A stretch of 45,853 bases of DNA from CAZAZQ01 sp964489705 (GCA_964489705.1 CAZAZQ010000019.1:1-45853), one strand, 5' to 3'; numbered from the stretch's first letter, positions 25,788 to 34,207 are shown. Made by a program: numbers and translations. Notes: generated by a model from the letters alone, not told the origin.

Positions 25788-27101
25788 ATGAAATATTTTT
25801 GCCGAGCCATCATTATCCTTATTGTCGGGTGGGTAGCGGGAGCTTTTCTTTCACCTCCCGTTCAAGCCCAAACATTTTTATGCGGGGATGTCAATAACGA
25901 CGCCATAGGACCGAACATCGCCGATTTGACTTTCTTGGTCAGCTACCTTTTTTCCGATGGCAATCCTCCGCCCGTTCCGGAAGCCGCCGATGTGGACGGG
26001 CAAATCGGAATTACCGTTTCGGATGTCACCTACTTCGTCTCATTCCTCTTCCGCGGCGGAGATGACCTAATATGTGCCTTCGCGCATGAAGACAACAGCG
26101 GCGGCTGCACCTGGCCTCCCTGGAAAGCCGCTTCCACCGTGATGGAGTGGAACCATGACGATATCAGAGGGAATTGCATCGGCTATGAACCCAATGGGAA
26201 TGACTCGGAGTACATGTTCGTCGAGTTGGTGGGTAACGATCTGCATATCTACCACCTCAACGCTTACTACCAATGTTGCTTGGAATATGCCGTCACATAC
26301 ACCGTCGACAGTTTCAACATTACCGCCGTCGAAACCGACACCGGCGAGCCGTGTGATTGTTACTGCTATTTCAACCTGGAGTCAATCCTTTACGATTTGC
26401 CGATAACCCAGCCGGCACAGTACTTCATTACCCTTATCGGTATCGATGGCGATACGGTCGGGGTTGACACCGTCACTCTCAGCACTAATGACTATGTCAA
26501 CATCGAAGTGGTCGGGAACGATCTCCACATCAACCACGTAAACGCCTATTATCAATGCTGCTTGATGTATGTCATAGAATATGACATCAACGGCAATTCC
26601 ATCACCGCTCAGGAAGCCGACACCGGCGAGCAGTGCGATTGCTACTGCTATTTCAACCTCCAATCAATTTTGTACAACCTCCCGAACAACTGGTACGAAG
26701 TGACGGTTATCGGCATAACCGGCGACACGCTGGCGGTCGATACCGTGGTGGTCGATTTCTCTTATCCTCTGCTTGGCTATGACCAAAGCGGTTGTTTGGA
26801 GAAGTCTGCCTCCTCAGACTCCGCCGAGGTTGAATACCATTACGCCAGGGGGACATTGACCATGAGGCACGGCAACGCTTTTTTCAACTGCGGCGCCATT
26901 TTAACCGTCCATTTCGAACAAGCCGGTGATACCCTGCGATTCTATGAGATAAACGTTTCCTCGGATTACGCCTACTGCATGTGTTACTTCGAGGTTCTCG
27001 CTACCGTTGCCAACATTGCCCCGGGGAATTACATAGCGGAAATTTACGGTGAGGAGCCGATGATTTTGGTTGACCGGCGAGAGCTTACCTTGGGAAAATG
27101 A
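25788..27101 (+). CDS. secreted dockerin-type protein with three cysteine-rich repeats
   Basis: A 437-residue exported protein with a signal peptide cut near A28 (PPVQAQ). Residues about 32-95 form a dockerin-like pair (CGDVNNDAIGPNIADLTFLV and ADVDGQIGITVSDVTYFVSF), here at the N-terminus rather than the usual C-terminus. Residues 141-431 hold three copies of a domain of about 95 residues with the pattern NAYYQCCL...E.DTGE.CDCYCYFNL..ILY.LP...IGI.GDT. I do not recognise this domain. Paired CC and C-x-C-x-C in each copy suggest disulfides or a metal site. A perfect promoter and strong Shine-Dalgarno predict high expression; a bidirectional terminator follows. Confidence 0.82.
   Translation: MKYFCRAIIILIVGWVAGAFLSPPVQAQTFLCGDVNNDAIGPNIADLTFLVSYLFSDGNPPPVPEAADVDGQIGITVSDVTYFVSFLFRGGDDLICAFAHEDNSGGCTWPPWKAASTVMEWNHDDIRGNCIGYEPNGNDSEYMFVELVGNDLHIYHLNAYYQCCLEYAVTYTVDSFNITAVETDTGEPCDCYCYFNLESILYDLPITQPAQYFITLIGIDGDTVGVDTVTLSTNDYVNIEVVGNDLHINHVNAYYQCCLMYVIEYDINGNSITAQEADTGEQCDCYCYFNLQSILYNLPNNWYEVTVIGITGDTLAVDTVVVDFSYPLLGYDQSGCLEKSASSDSAEVEYHYARGTLTMRHGNAFFNCGAILTVHFEQAGDTLRFYEINVSSDYAYCMCYFEVLATVANIAPGNYIAEIYGEEPMILVDRRELTLGK
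26208..27080 (+). repeat. three tandem repeats of a cysteine-rich domain
   Basis: Copy 1 (26208-26474) and copy 2 (26493-26762) are close matches at protein level and share VGNDLHI, NAYYQCCL, CDCYCYFNL and SILY-LP. Copy 3 (about 26826-27080) is diverged: it keeps H-x-NAxFxC and the last two cysteines (YCMCYF) but has lost one cysteine of each cluster. The gradient suggests an old duplication followed by a recent one. Confidence 0.85.
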
Positions 27102-27147
27102 GGAAAGAAACAAACCGGTAAGAAACGGTTGAAAAAACGCAAAAAGA

Positions 27148-27180
27148 AGAGAGCCGCTTGTTGCCAAGCGGCTCTTTCTT
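27148..27180. terminator. bidirectional terminator between convergent genes
   Basis: GAGCCGCTTG (27151-27160) pairs with CAAGCGGCTC (27165-27174) around TTGC, with an A-rich run before and a T-rich run after. It can end both the plus-strand secreted-protein gene and the minus-strand sigma factor gene. Confidence 0.85.
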
Positions 27181-27199
27181 TTCATTATCAATCGTATGT

Positions 27200-28054
27200 C
27201 TAATTCAAATACGCCCGTAATGAACGGCTGCGCGACGCATGGCGCAAACGTCGGATTGCTTTCTCCTTGATTTGGCGTACCCGCTCGCGGGTCAACGAGA
27301 ACCGTGCCCCGATCTCTTCGAGGGTCAACGCCTTTTCATGGTTCAAACCGAAATACAGGTTAATCACCTCAGCTTCCCGAGGAGTCAAAGTATCCAGAGC
27401 CTTTTCGATTTCCACTCGCAGAGAATCTTTCAGCAACGCCTCGTCGGGAGAAGGTTGAAACTCGTCTTCCAACACGTCGATGAGAGAATTGTCCTCCGAA
27501 GAGGCAAACGGGGCGTCGAGTGAAAGATGGGAATTGGAAATCTTCAGCGTATCCGAGACCTCTCCGGCGGAGACTTCCAGCTCTTTGGCAATTTCTTCCG
27601 GTGAAGGGAGCCGCCCCAATCCTTGCTCCAACTGTCCGGAAATCTTGCCAATTTTGTGAAGCGTTCCCACCCGATTGAGAGGCAACCGGACAATCCGACT
27701 CTGTTCCGCCAAGGCTTGCAAAATCGCCTGCCGAATCCACCACACGGCATAACTGATGAATTTGAATCCACGGGTCTCGTCAAACCTTTTCGCCGCTTTT
27801 ATCAAGCCGATATTGCCTTCATTAATTAAATCGGCAAGGGAGAGACCCTGATTCTGATACTGTTTCGCCACCGAAACTACGAAGCGCAGGTTGGCTTTGG
27901 TCAGTTTTTCCAGAGCCTTTTTGTCACCCTGCTTAATTCTTCGCGCCAACCGCACTTCTTCTTCGGCGGTAATAAGAGAAGTTTCCCCGATTTCGCGGAG
28001 ATAAAGGTCTAACGACCTGTCTTCGTCGCGATATTTGAGGGATTGTCTAGCCAC
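27200..28054 (-). CDS. rpoD: primary RNA polymerase sigma factor, short form
   Basis: A 284-residue sigma70 factor with region 1.2 (DLYLREIGETSLITAEEE), 2.1-2.4 (ANLRFVVSVAKQYQNQGLSL, ADLINEGNIGLIKAAKRF, SYAVWWIRQAILQALAEQSR), region 3 and region 4.2 (TLEEIGARFSLTRERVRQIK). It lacks region 1.1 and the long non-conserved insert, like the primary sigma factors of Bacteroidetes/Chlorobi relatives. The region 2.4 sequence IRQAILQAL is the primary-sigma type. The start is GTG at 28054 with AGGAG about 12 bases upstream. Whether it is the only housekeeping sigma cannot be told from this window. Confidence 0.9.
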   Translation of the reverse strand: MARQSLKYRDEDRSLDLYLREIGETSLITAEEEVRLARRIKQGDKKALEKLTKANLRFVVSVAKQYQNQGLSLADLINEGNIGLIKAAKRFDETRGFKFISYAVWWIRQAILQALAEQSRIVRLPLNRVGTLHKIGKISGQLEQGLGRLPSPEEIAKELEVSAGEVSDTLKISNSHLSLDAPFASSEDNSLIDVLEDEFQPSPDEALLKDSLRVEIEKALDTLTPREAEVINLYFGLNHEKALTLEEIGARFSLTRERVRQIKEKAIRRLRHASRSRSLRAYLN

Positions 28055-28144
28055 TGTTTTTGACTATCTCCTTTTTACCTACACGTTGTTTTACGACCAA
28101 CCGCTCTCTTTAGAACGGTGGTCAGCGTTAAAAAGTTTATTTTT

Positions 28145-29641
28145 TTATGGTCGAATTATTTTCCGCGCTATAATGCCGTCGGGTTCTTTCACAATCAGGG
28201 CTAACCGTCCCGGATTCCGAACCCATTTCTTGGCGACTTTCTCAATGTCCGCAATCGACTTTGTTGTCTTTTTATTTATTTGCAAAATAATTGTTCCCGG
28301 CACAATCGAAGCTCGGTCAGCCGGAGAACCGGGCACCACCCGCCGGACATACACTCCCTTGACCGGTGCGAGCGAAAGCGCCTGCGCCACCTCAGGGGTA
28401 AAGTTTATCATCTCCATGCCCAGCCAGCTCAGGGCTTGGAAATCATCTTCCCGTTCCTTGTTCTTTAGCGAAGCGTAATAGGCTTCCAAATCGCCAATGG
28501 TGGTGGTCAGCTCCACCTTCTTCCCGTTCCGAATAACCTCAACCGGCACCGAGACACCGTTGTCCACCGTCGAAACCAAGACCGAAAACTGGTCGATATT
28601 TTCCACCGACTGATTATTGAAGCTTATCACCACATCTCCCGGTTGAATTCCCGCTTTCGAAGCCGGAGAGTTTTCGACCACTTCGACGATTTTCACCCCT
28701 TTGACGGCATCCAGCCCCAACCGCTTGGCATCTTTTTCCGTTACGTTCGCCAGACGCACTCCCAACCACCCCCGGTGTGGCTTGCCGTACGCAATCAGGT
28801 CCGGCACCACCGCCCGCGCCAGATTAATCGGAATGGCAAAGCCGATACCGACCGAGCCGCCGGAGGGGGTGGTGATAGCAGCGTTGACGCCGATGCACTC
28901 GCCCTTGATGTTCAACAGCGGTCCCCCGGAATTCCCGGGGTTAATCGAAGCGTCGGTCTGGATGTAGTACTGATACTTCGGCGTCTCGCGACCGAATTTC
29001 AGATTGCTGCGCCCTTTGGCGGAAATCACGCCCACCGTGACGGTACGGTCAAGCCCCTGCTGCGGGAAAGGATTCCCGATCGCAATCGCCCAATCACCGA
29101 CTTTAATCTCGTCGGAATTCCCAAAGGGAATCACGGTGATTTTTTCTTCGGGCTCTACTTTCAAAACCGCCAAATCCGTTTCCGGGTCGGAGCCGACCAG
29201 CTCCGCTTGGTACTCATACCCCGAAGCGGTGCGCACCGTCAGGGAAACCGCATTCTCCACCACGTGGTTGTTGGTCAAAATGTACCCGTCTTCCCGGAAG
29301 AAAAATCCCGAGCCGGACGAGGTCGCATAATTCGACCCGTGATACCACCACGGGAGCTGTCGTTCCACTGTTTGCGCCGAAATATTCACCACCGCATCCT
29401 GAACTTTTTCCACCACCGCGACAAACGGCGACTCCAATTCGCCGTCGCGCTCGACCACCGGGAATGGGTTCAGCGCCGCCAGACTCACGGTGCTTGCCTT
29501 CCCGTTTGAAGACGGAAAATCTATATAGGTCGCAAGCACCACGCCGACAATCGTACAAAAAATCGCCACTACGACCGTAATGGCTGCCGCTTTTTGCCCC
29601 TTATGCTTTGCGGCGCTCCGAGAAACGTCTTTTTCGTTCAA
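28145..29641 (-). CDS. HtrA/DegP-type periplasmic serine protease
   Basis: A 498-residue protease-chaperone with an N-terminal membrane anchor or signal (about 19-40). The trypsin-like domain carries the triad His126 (TNNHVVENA), Asp156 (DPETDLAVLKV) and Ser238 (NPGNSGGPLL). Two PDZ domains follow (about 290-375, RGWLGVRLANVTEKDA; and 400-490, GVYVRRVVPGSPADRASI). It should degrade or refold damaged envelope proteins. Start codon is TTG at 29641, with GGAGG 11 bases upstream. The sigma factor gene follows on the same strand after 90 bases. Confidence 0.93.
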   Translation of the reverse strand: MNEKDVSRSAAKHKGQKAAAITVVVAIFCTIVGVVLATYIDFPSSNGKASTVSLAALNPFPVVERDGELESPFVAVVEKVQDAVVNISAQTVERQLPWWYHGSNYATSSGSGFFFREDGYILTNNHVVENAVSLTVRTASGYEYQAELVGSDPETDLAVLKVEPEEKITVIPFGNSDEIKVGDWAIAIGNPFPQQGLDRTVTVGVISAKGRSNLKFGRETPKYQYYIQTDASINPGNSGGPLLNIKGECIGVNAAITTPSGGSVGIGFAIPINLARAVVPDLIAYGKPHRGWLGVRLANVTEKDAKRLGLDAVKGVKIVEVVENSPASKAGIQPGDVVISFNNQSVENIDQFSVLVSTVDNGVSVPVEVIRNGKKVELTTTIGDLEAYYASLKNKEREDDFQALSWLGMEMINFTPEVAQALSLAPVKGVYVRRVVPGSPADRASIVPGTIILQINKKTTKSIADIEKVAKKWVRNPGRLALIVKEPDGIIARKIIRP

Positions 29642-29669
29642 CTAACCCAAATCCTCCAGACAACCTTGT

Positions 29670-29698
29670 AAAATACTCAATCCCATTTATTTTGTCAA
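29670..29698 (-). promoter_or_regulatory. promoter of the htrA gene
   Basis: On the minus strand TTGACA (29698-29693) and TATTTT (29675-29670) are 17 bases apart, about 30 bases before the TTG start codon. The 307-base gap 29642-29948 holds this promoter and the divergent one at 29910; otherwise it is T/C-rich spacer with no gene that I can see. Confidence 0.65.
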
Positions 29699-29909
29699 GT
29701 AAAACTTTGACTCGAACTTCCTCTCCTCACTTGTTATAACGTCTCACCAACCGCATTTGATTCAAAAAATTCCTTTTTCTCGCCCTTTTTCTTCCCTTCC
29801 CAGCAAAAAAATTTTTTCCATCCACTTCCTTCACGAATAATACTTCTCAAACAGCGATTTTCTTCAATGCTTCCCGCTTTTTTCTCCCTTTCTCTGTCAC
29901 GGCAAGTTA

Positions 29910-29938
29910 TTGACATTGATATAAAAAACCTCTACCTT
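29910..29938 (+). promoter_or_regulatory. candidate promoter of the aldolase-fol-pan operon
   Basis: TTGACA at 29910-29915 is clear; the -10 position 17 bases later reads TACCTT (29933-29938), a weak match. GGCAGG (29939-29944) precedes ATG 29949 by four bases, giving a very short leader. Confidence 0.4.
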
Positions 29939-29948
29939 GGCAGGTACT

Positions 29949-30608
29949 ATGGCATCGCCGTTTACTATGAAGAAAGAAATGCTTGAAATTTGCCGTCGTC
30001 TTTACGACAACCGGATGATTGCTGGCACGGAGGGCAACGTTTCCGTCCGCTTGGACGACGATCGCATTCTGGTTACCCCCACCGGTAAGGCGAAGGGATT
30101 TCTCGCCGCCGAAGATTTGGTCATCGTCGACAGCAACGGCAAGCACCTCCAAGGAAATCTCAAAGCCTCGTCCGAGTTGCTGATGCACCTCCATGTCTAC
30201 AAAAATAGGCAGGAAATTACCGCCTGTGTCCATTCCCACCCCCCTTACGCCACGGCGTTTGCAGTTGCGGGCGTAGCGCTTGCTGAAGATATCCTGCCGG
30301 AAGTGGTGCTTTTCATCGGTAATATTCCTTTGACCGACTATGCTCCTCCCGGCACCGACGCCGTGCCGAAAGCCATTGAGCCGTACTTAGAAACGAGCAA
30401 TGCCTTTTTGTTGAGAAACCACGGGCTTTTGACTATTGGGAGGACGTTGGAAGAAGCCTACAATCGCCACGAGACGGTGGAACATTACGCCCAAATCCTT
30501 TTCCTCGCCCGCCAGTTGGGGAATATCGAGGCTATCCCGTCGGAGGATTTCCAACGGCTGGAGAAAATCCGCCGGAAACTCGACGAAACATGGAATAAAA
30601 CTTCCTAA
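29949..30608 (+). CDS. class II aldolase/adducin family protein
   Basis: A 219-residue protein of the L-fuculose-phosphate aldolase fold. The N-terminal AGTEGNVSVRLDDDRILVTP, the glutamate in ASSELLMHLHVY, the zinc histidines of CVHSHPPYATAFA and the distal RNHGLLTIGRTLEEAYNRHE are all present, so it should be an active metal-dependent aldolase or epimerase acting on a phosphorylated sugar. It is the first gene of an operon that continues with folB, folK and panB. A role in supplying a pterin or pantoate precursor is possible but speculative. Confidence 0.88.
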   Translation: MASPFTMKKEMLEICRRLYDNRMIAGTEGNVSVRLDDDRILVTPTGKAKGFLAAEDLVIVDSNGKHLQGNLKASSELLMHLHVYKNRQEITACVHSHPPYATAFAVAGVALAEDILPEVVLFIGNIPLTDYAPPGTDAVPKAIEPYLETSNAFLLRNHGLLTIGRTLEEAYNRHETVEHYAQILFLARQLGNIEAIPSEDFQRLEKIRRKLDETWNKTS

Positions 30609-30620
30609 AACAGGAACGTC

Positions 30621-31802
30621 ATGGCAATCAAAAAGGTCATAATTGATAAAGCGAATCGATTATACCAATTGCCGCCGGAAATTTCCTCATTTCTTCCCTC
30701 GGAACCCAAACGCTCGTTGGTAAAAAAAAGAGAGCCGCTGGATTTGGCTACCTTTGCTTGGCACGGCAACGAGGAAGAAGAAGCCTCCCTCCGGCAGTCC
30801 GACCTGGAACCGATTTCTCCGGCAAGCCTCAATAACCTCAAGGAAGAACTCGCCGGGTGGTTTCATTCCTACCACAAGGTTCGTCTTGATCCTGAGAAGG
30901 AAATTTTCGTCGGTGGCGGAATCTCCCAGTTGATACATACCATCGCCTTAGCGTTTGTGGACAGCGGCGATATTTCTTTCATCCCGGAGCTGGGTATTCC
31001 CCTCTACCGGCGTGCCGTCATCTCATGCGGCGGTGAAACCGTCAGCTATACCATCTCCGAAAAGAACAACTGGCAGCCGGACTTCGAAAAAGTCCATACC
31101 AGTCTGGGACGGGTGGCAAGTATTCTCTTTCTGAACTCCCCCCACAACCCGAGCGGAGCGGAACTGAGCGAAAAGGAATTTGCCAATCTCATCTGGCTCG
31201 CCAGCCGGGAGAATATCATGTTGGTCAACGACGCTGCGTATGCTTCCTTTCCCTCTCGGAAGCACGTCTCCTTGATTGCGGTTGAAGGCGGGAAACGGGT
31301 AGGGGTGGAAGTGTATTCTTTCGCCTACCATTTCGGACTTCCTTCCCGACAATTCGGCTTTCTTGTCGGCAACAGGGAAATCATTGAAGGCGTCAAACAA
31401 GCCTCTCGAATCATCCCCGGCTTTATCCCGGAATATTTTGCCAAGATGGCGATTCCGGCGATCCGGCGTTTCCCTGCCAAGTCGCTGGTACGGTTCCGTG
31501 CCCAAATGGAAGAAAGCCGGGCGGAAGGATTCAAGCTGTTGAACCTCCTCCAACTGGAAAAAACCGGGCTCGACGGGGTACCGTATCTCTGGGCGAAAGT
31601 GGAGCAACGGCGGCAAGCGGCGGCAGTCGCCTCTTTGCTGTACCGCCTCAATCGTATTATGGTCTTGCCCGGCACCGCCTTCGGCGGCAACGGGGAAGGC
31701 TACCTACGCTTTTCCCTGACGGCAGCCCCGGAAGTCTACCGTGCCGCCGTGGAACGGGTCAAGAGAAAACGCAAGCCGAAAATACTTGGTGAGAAAAAGT
31801 GA
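30621..31802 (+). CDS. class I aminotransferase homologue lacking the PLP lysine
   Basis: A 393-residue protein of the class I/II aminotransferase fold. It keeps Asn176 in NSPHNPSGAEL, Asp204 and Tyr207 in NDAAYASF and the carboxylate-binding Arg363 in YLRFSLTAA. Where the family has S-x-S-K-x6-G-x-R-x-G, it reads SFAYHFGLPSRQFGFLVGN. The Schiff-base lysine is therefore Tyr236 (codon 31326-31328) and the phosphate-binding arginine position is Gln244, in an otherwise gap-free alignment. The reading frame is intact and embedded in an operon, with a GTGA overlap to folB, so it is under selection rather than decayed. It is probably a non-transaminating pseudoenzyme or one with altered chemistry. 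Confidence 0.85.
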   Translation: MAIKKVIIDKANRLYQLPPEISSFLPSEPKRSLVKKREPLDLATFAWHGNEEEEASLRQSDLEPISPASLNNLKEELAGWFHSYHKVRLDPEKEIFVGGGISQLIHTIALAFVDSGDISFIPELGIPLYRRAVISCGGETVSYTISEKNNWQPDFEKVHTSLGRVASILFLNSPHNPSGAELSEKEFANLIWLASRENIMLVNDAAYASFPSRKHVSLIAVEGGKRVGVEVYSFAYHFGLPSRQFGFLVGNREIIEGVKQASRIIPGFIPEYFAKMAIPAIRRFPAKSLVRFRAQMEESRAEGFKLLNLLQLEKTGLDGVPYLWAKVEQRRQAAAVASLLYRLNRIMVLPGTAFGGNGEGYLRFSLTAAPEVYRAAVERVKRKRKPKILGEKK

Positions 31803-32200
31803 AAGACGTCATCCGGCTGAGCTCAATGTCCTTTTACGGCTACCACGGCGTGACCGCCGCTGAGAAAGAAACCGGCGGACTATTCGAGGTGGATTGCGAG
31901 CTCGAAGTCGACCTTGCCGACGCCAGCGGCTCCGACCGGCTGAGCGACACCATTGACTACCAGCAGGTGTACAATCTCATCCGTGAGACCGTCGAGGGAA
32001 AAGCTTTCTCGCTGCTGGAAGGGCTGGCGGGAAAACTGGCGGCGAAAATCCTCGCCTCTTTTCCGGTTTATCAGGTGACATTACGGGTACGCAAAATGAA
32101 TCCCCCGATTCAGGGGTATGTAAAATTTATCGAAGTGGAGTTAACTCGAGCCCAAACCGATCCGTTAAAGTTAATAGGAAAAGAGAATACTTCAACGTAA
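31799..32200 (+). CDS. folB: dihydroneopterin aldolase
   Basis: A 133-residue T-fold enzyme converting dihydroneopterin to 6-hydroxymethyl-dihydropterin plus glycolaldehyde in folate synthesis. Diagnostic pieces are SFYGYHGVTAAEKETGGLFE with the catalytic glutamate, the DTIDYQQVYNLI strand-helix, and LLEGLAGKLAAKIL with the conserved lysine. Start is GTG 31799, overlapping the preceding TGA. It is directly followed by folK, the next enzyme of the pathway. Confidence 0.93.
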   Translation: MKDVIRLSSMSFYGYHGVTAAEKETGGLFEVDCELEVDLADASGSDRLSDTIDYQQVYNLIRETVEGKAFSLLEGLAGKLAAKILASFPVYQVTLRVRKMNPPIQGYVKFIEVELTRAQTDPLKLIGKENTST

Positions 32201-32213
32201 GGAGTAACTGACC

Positions 32214-32723
32214 ATGCCGGAAACCGTTTTTATCTTGTTGGGCTCAAACGAAGGCGACCGGGAAAAAAATTTAGCCACGGCGCAAGCAAAACTCGAAACC
32301 ATCCCGGGGCTTGAAATCGTCGCCGCTTCGAGCATTTATCTTTCCGACGCCGTCGACATGGATGAGTCGAGCCCGTCATTTATGAACCAGGTTATCATGG
32401 CGGACTACCAGTACCGCCCGAACGAGTTATTGAACGCGCTCGAAGTTATTGAGAAGAACATGGGACGCACCGGCAAAGGAAAAAATCTGCCCCGGCCGAT
32501 CGACCTGGATATTCTGCTGTTCGGCAATCAGGTCATCGAAACCGAGCGTCTTTCCATCCCTCATCGGAAACTTCTGGAACGCCCGTTCGCTATGGTGCCC
32601 TTGCTGCAAATCGAGCCGAACCTTGTTCATCCGGTCACCAAGCGACCCATTGCGGAATTTTTAACCGACGAACAACGTCAAGAAGTGCTGTTGTATAAAG
32701 ACTATGTCGCACGAAACGTTTGA
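32214..32723 (+). CDS. folK: hydroxymethyl-dihydropterin pyrophosphokinase
   Basis: A 169-residue enzyme that transfers pyrophosphate from ATP to 6-hydroxymethyl-dihydropterin. It has the N-terminal FILLGSNEGDREKNL and the family signature RPIDLDILLFG (about residues 92-102) whose two aspartates bind Mg2+. The ending RPFAMVPLLQIEP is typical. AAGGAG precedes the ATG. It overlaps the kinase gene by 20 bases. Confidence 0.95.
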   Translation: MPETVFILLGSNEGDREKNLATAQAKLETIPGLEIVAASSIYLSDAVDMDESSPSFMNQVIMADYQYRPNELLNALEVIEKNMGRTGKGKNLPRPIDLDILLFGNQVIETERLSIPHRKLLERPFAMVPLLQIEPNLVHPVTKRPIAEFLTDEQRQEVLLYKDYVARNV

Positions 32724-33366
32724 GCCGAATTACATCGCCGTAGAAGGAGTTATCGGGGTCGGGAAGACCTCCTTTGCGGAAATGTTGGCTCACCGGCTCA
32801 ACGCCGAACTTATCAACGAAGAAGTCCTGGAGAATCCTTTTTTGGTGGATTTCTATAAGAACCGGAAGAAATTCGCCTTCAGTTGCCAGCTCTATTTTTT
32901 GCTCTCCCGCTATCAGCAGCAGCAACAGCTCATGACGAGAGACTTGTTTGCCCAGCGGATAGTCGCCGATTATCTGTTTGCGAAAGATTCGATTTTCGCC
33001 TCGGTCAATCTCTCCGATAGGGAGCTGGCGTTATACAACAAATTGGCACCGATACTCTCAAAAGATATCCCCCTTCCCGATTTGGTCATCTACCTCCAGG
33101 CAAGCACCCCGGTATTGCTCAAACGCATCCGCAAACGGAACCTTCCCTTCGAGAAAACCATCGATGCCGAGTACATCGAGATGCTCAACAAAGCCTATGA
33201 TTATTTCTTTTTCAACTATACCGACACCCCTCTCCTGGTGGTAAAAACCGACGACATCGATTTTGTCAATAACCCCGAACATTTCGACGACCTCATCGAG
33301 CAAATAAGCAAACCGCTCTCCGGGAAGAAATACTACACTCCCATTGGGAGCGGAGCGCAAAGATAA
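32704..33366 (+). CDS. deoxynucleoside kinase
   Basis: A 220-residue kinase of the deoxyadenosine/deoxyguanosine kinase (dNK) family. The P-loop is GVIGVGKTS (residues 15-23). The E-x-x-x-N-P motif (EEVLENPFLVDFY) and the D-R-Y/L region (RIVADYLFAKDSIFAS) follow, then the lid RIRKRNLPFEKTIDAEY. It salvages deoxynucleosides. A folK-dNK pair is, to my knowledge, common in the Bacteroidetes/Chlorobi branch. It overlaps folK at its start and is followed by panB after 10 bases. Confidence 0.9.
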   Translation: MSHETFEPNYIAVEGVIGVGKTSFAEMLAHRLNAELINEEVLENPFLVDFYKNRKKFAFSCQLYFLLSRYQQQQQLMTRDLFAQRIVADYLFAKDSIFASVNLSDRELALYNKLAPILSKDIPLPDLVIYLQASTPVLLKRIRKRNLPFEKTIDAEYIEMLNKAYDYFFFNYTDTPLLVVKTDDIDFVNNPEHFDDLIEQISKPLSGKKYYTPIGSGAQR

Positions 33367-33376
33367 GAGGCTTTTC

Positions 33377-34207
33377 ATGTCGAAAATTTCCGACCGAAAA
33401 AAAATCACCGTCCGAACTTTCCTCAAGAAAAAGAAACAAGGGGAAAAAATCACGGTTCTGACGGCGTACGATTACTTCATGGCGAAACTGCTGGACGAAG
33501 CAGGGATTGACGCTCTTTTGGTCGGAGACTCAGCAGCAAACGTCGTCCACGGCTTCTCGACGACGTTATCCATTTCGATGGACCTCATGGTCGCCCATAC
33601 TGCCGCTGTCGCTCGCGGCAATTCCTCAGCGCTGGTTATCGCCGATATGCCCTTCCTTTCTTTCCAACCCTCGATTGAAACAGCCATTACCAACGCCGGG
33701 CGTTTCCTGCAGGAAGGAAACGCCGAAGCCATCAAAATCGAAGGCGGTATCGAGATGGCGCCGACAATTAAGCGCGTCATCGAGTGCGGCATCCCGGTAA
33801 TGGGACACATCGGCTTGACGCCGCAATCCATCCATCGCTTCGGAGGACCGAAAATCCAAGGGAAAGAAAATCTCTCGCGGAATTACCTGCTGGAATCGGC
33901 GCTAGCATTGGAAGAAGCCGGATGCTTTTCGATGGTGCTGGAGCTGGTTGATTCGGACACCGCCCGAGAGATAACTTCCTCTTTGAAGACCACCGCCACC
34001 ATTGGTATCGGAGCGGGACCTCATTGCGACGGGCAAGTGTTGGTCATCAATGATATCTTAGGACTGAGAGAAGAAAGCTTCACTCCCAAGTTCCTCCGTC
34101 AATACGCCGATCTTCCCCCCATCATTACCGAAGCGGTCAAAAAGTATATCAATGACGTGCGAACGGGAAACTATCCCAGCGAAGACGAGTCATACCATTC
34201 GTCATAA
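33377..34207 (+). CDS. panB: 3-methyl-2-oxobutanoate hydroxymethyltransferase
   Basis: PanB uses methylene-tetrahydrofolate to make ketopantoate for pantothenate and CoA. Diagnostic stretches are LTAYDYFMAKLLDEAGIDAL, LLVGDSAANVVHGF, VIADMPFLSFQ, AIKIEGG, VMGHIGLTPQS and the final glycine-rich IGIGAGPHCDGQVLVINDIL. It has 276 residues from ATG 33377, chosen because AAGAGG (33365-33370) lies six bases upstream. Its folate cofactor explains the neighbourhood with folB and folK. The usual panC and panD partners are not in the window. About 210 bases without a gene follow before the convergent deoC. Confidence 0.94.
   Translation: MSKISDRKKITVRTFLKKKKQGEKITVLTAYDYFMAKLLDEAGIDALLVGDSAANVVHGFSTTLSISMDLMVAHTAAVARGNSSALVIADMPFLSFQPSIETAITNAGRFLQEGNAEAIKIEGGIEMAPTIKRVIECGIPVMGHIGLTPQSIHRFGGPKIQGKENLSRNYLLESALALEEAGCFSMVLELVDSDTAREITSSLKTTATIGIGAGPHCDGQVLVINDILGLREESFTPKFLRQYADLPPIITEAVKKYINDVRTGNYPSEDESYHSS

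Noticed and set aside
25788..27101. Cellulosome component
   Set aside because: Dockerin-like loops alone are widespread in secreted proteins of this branch, and no carbohydrate-active enzyme is encoded in the window.
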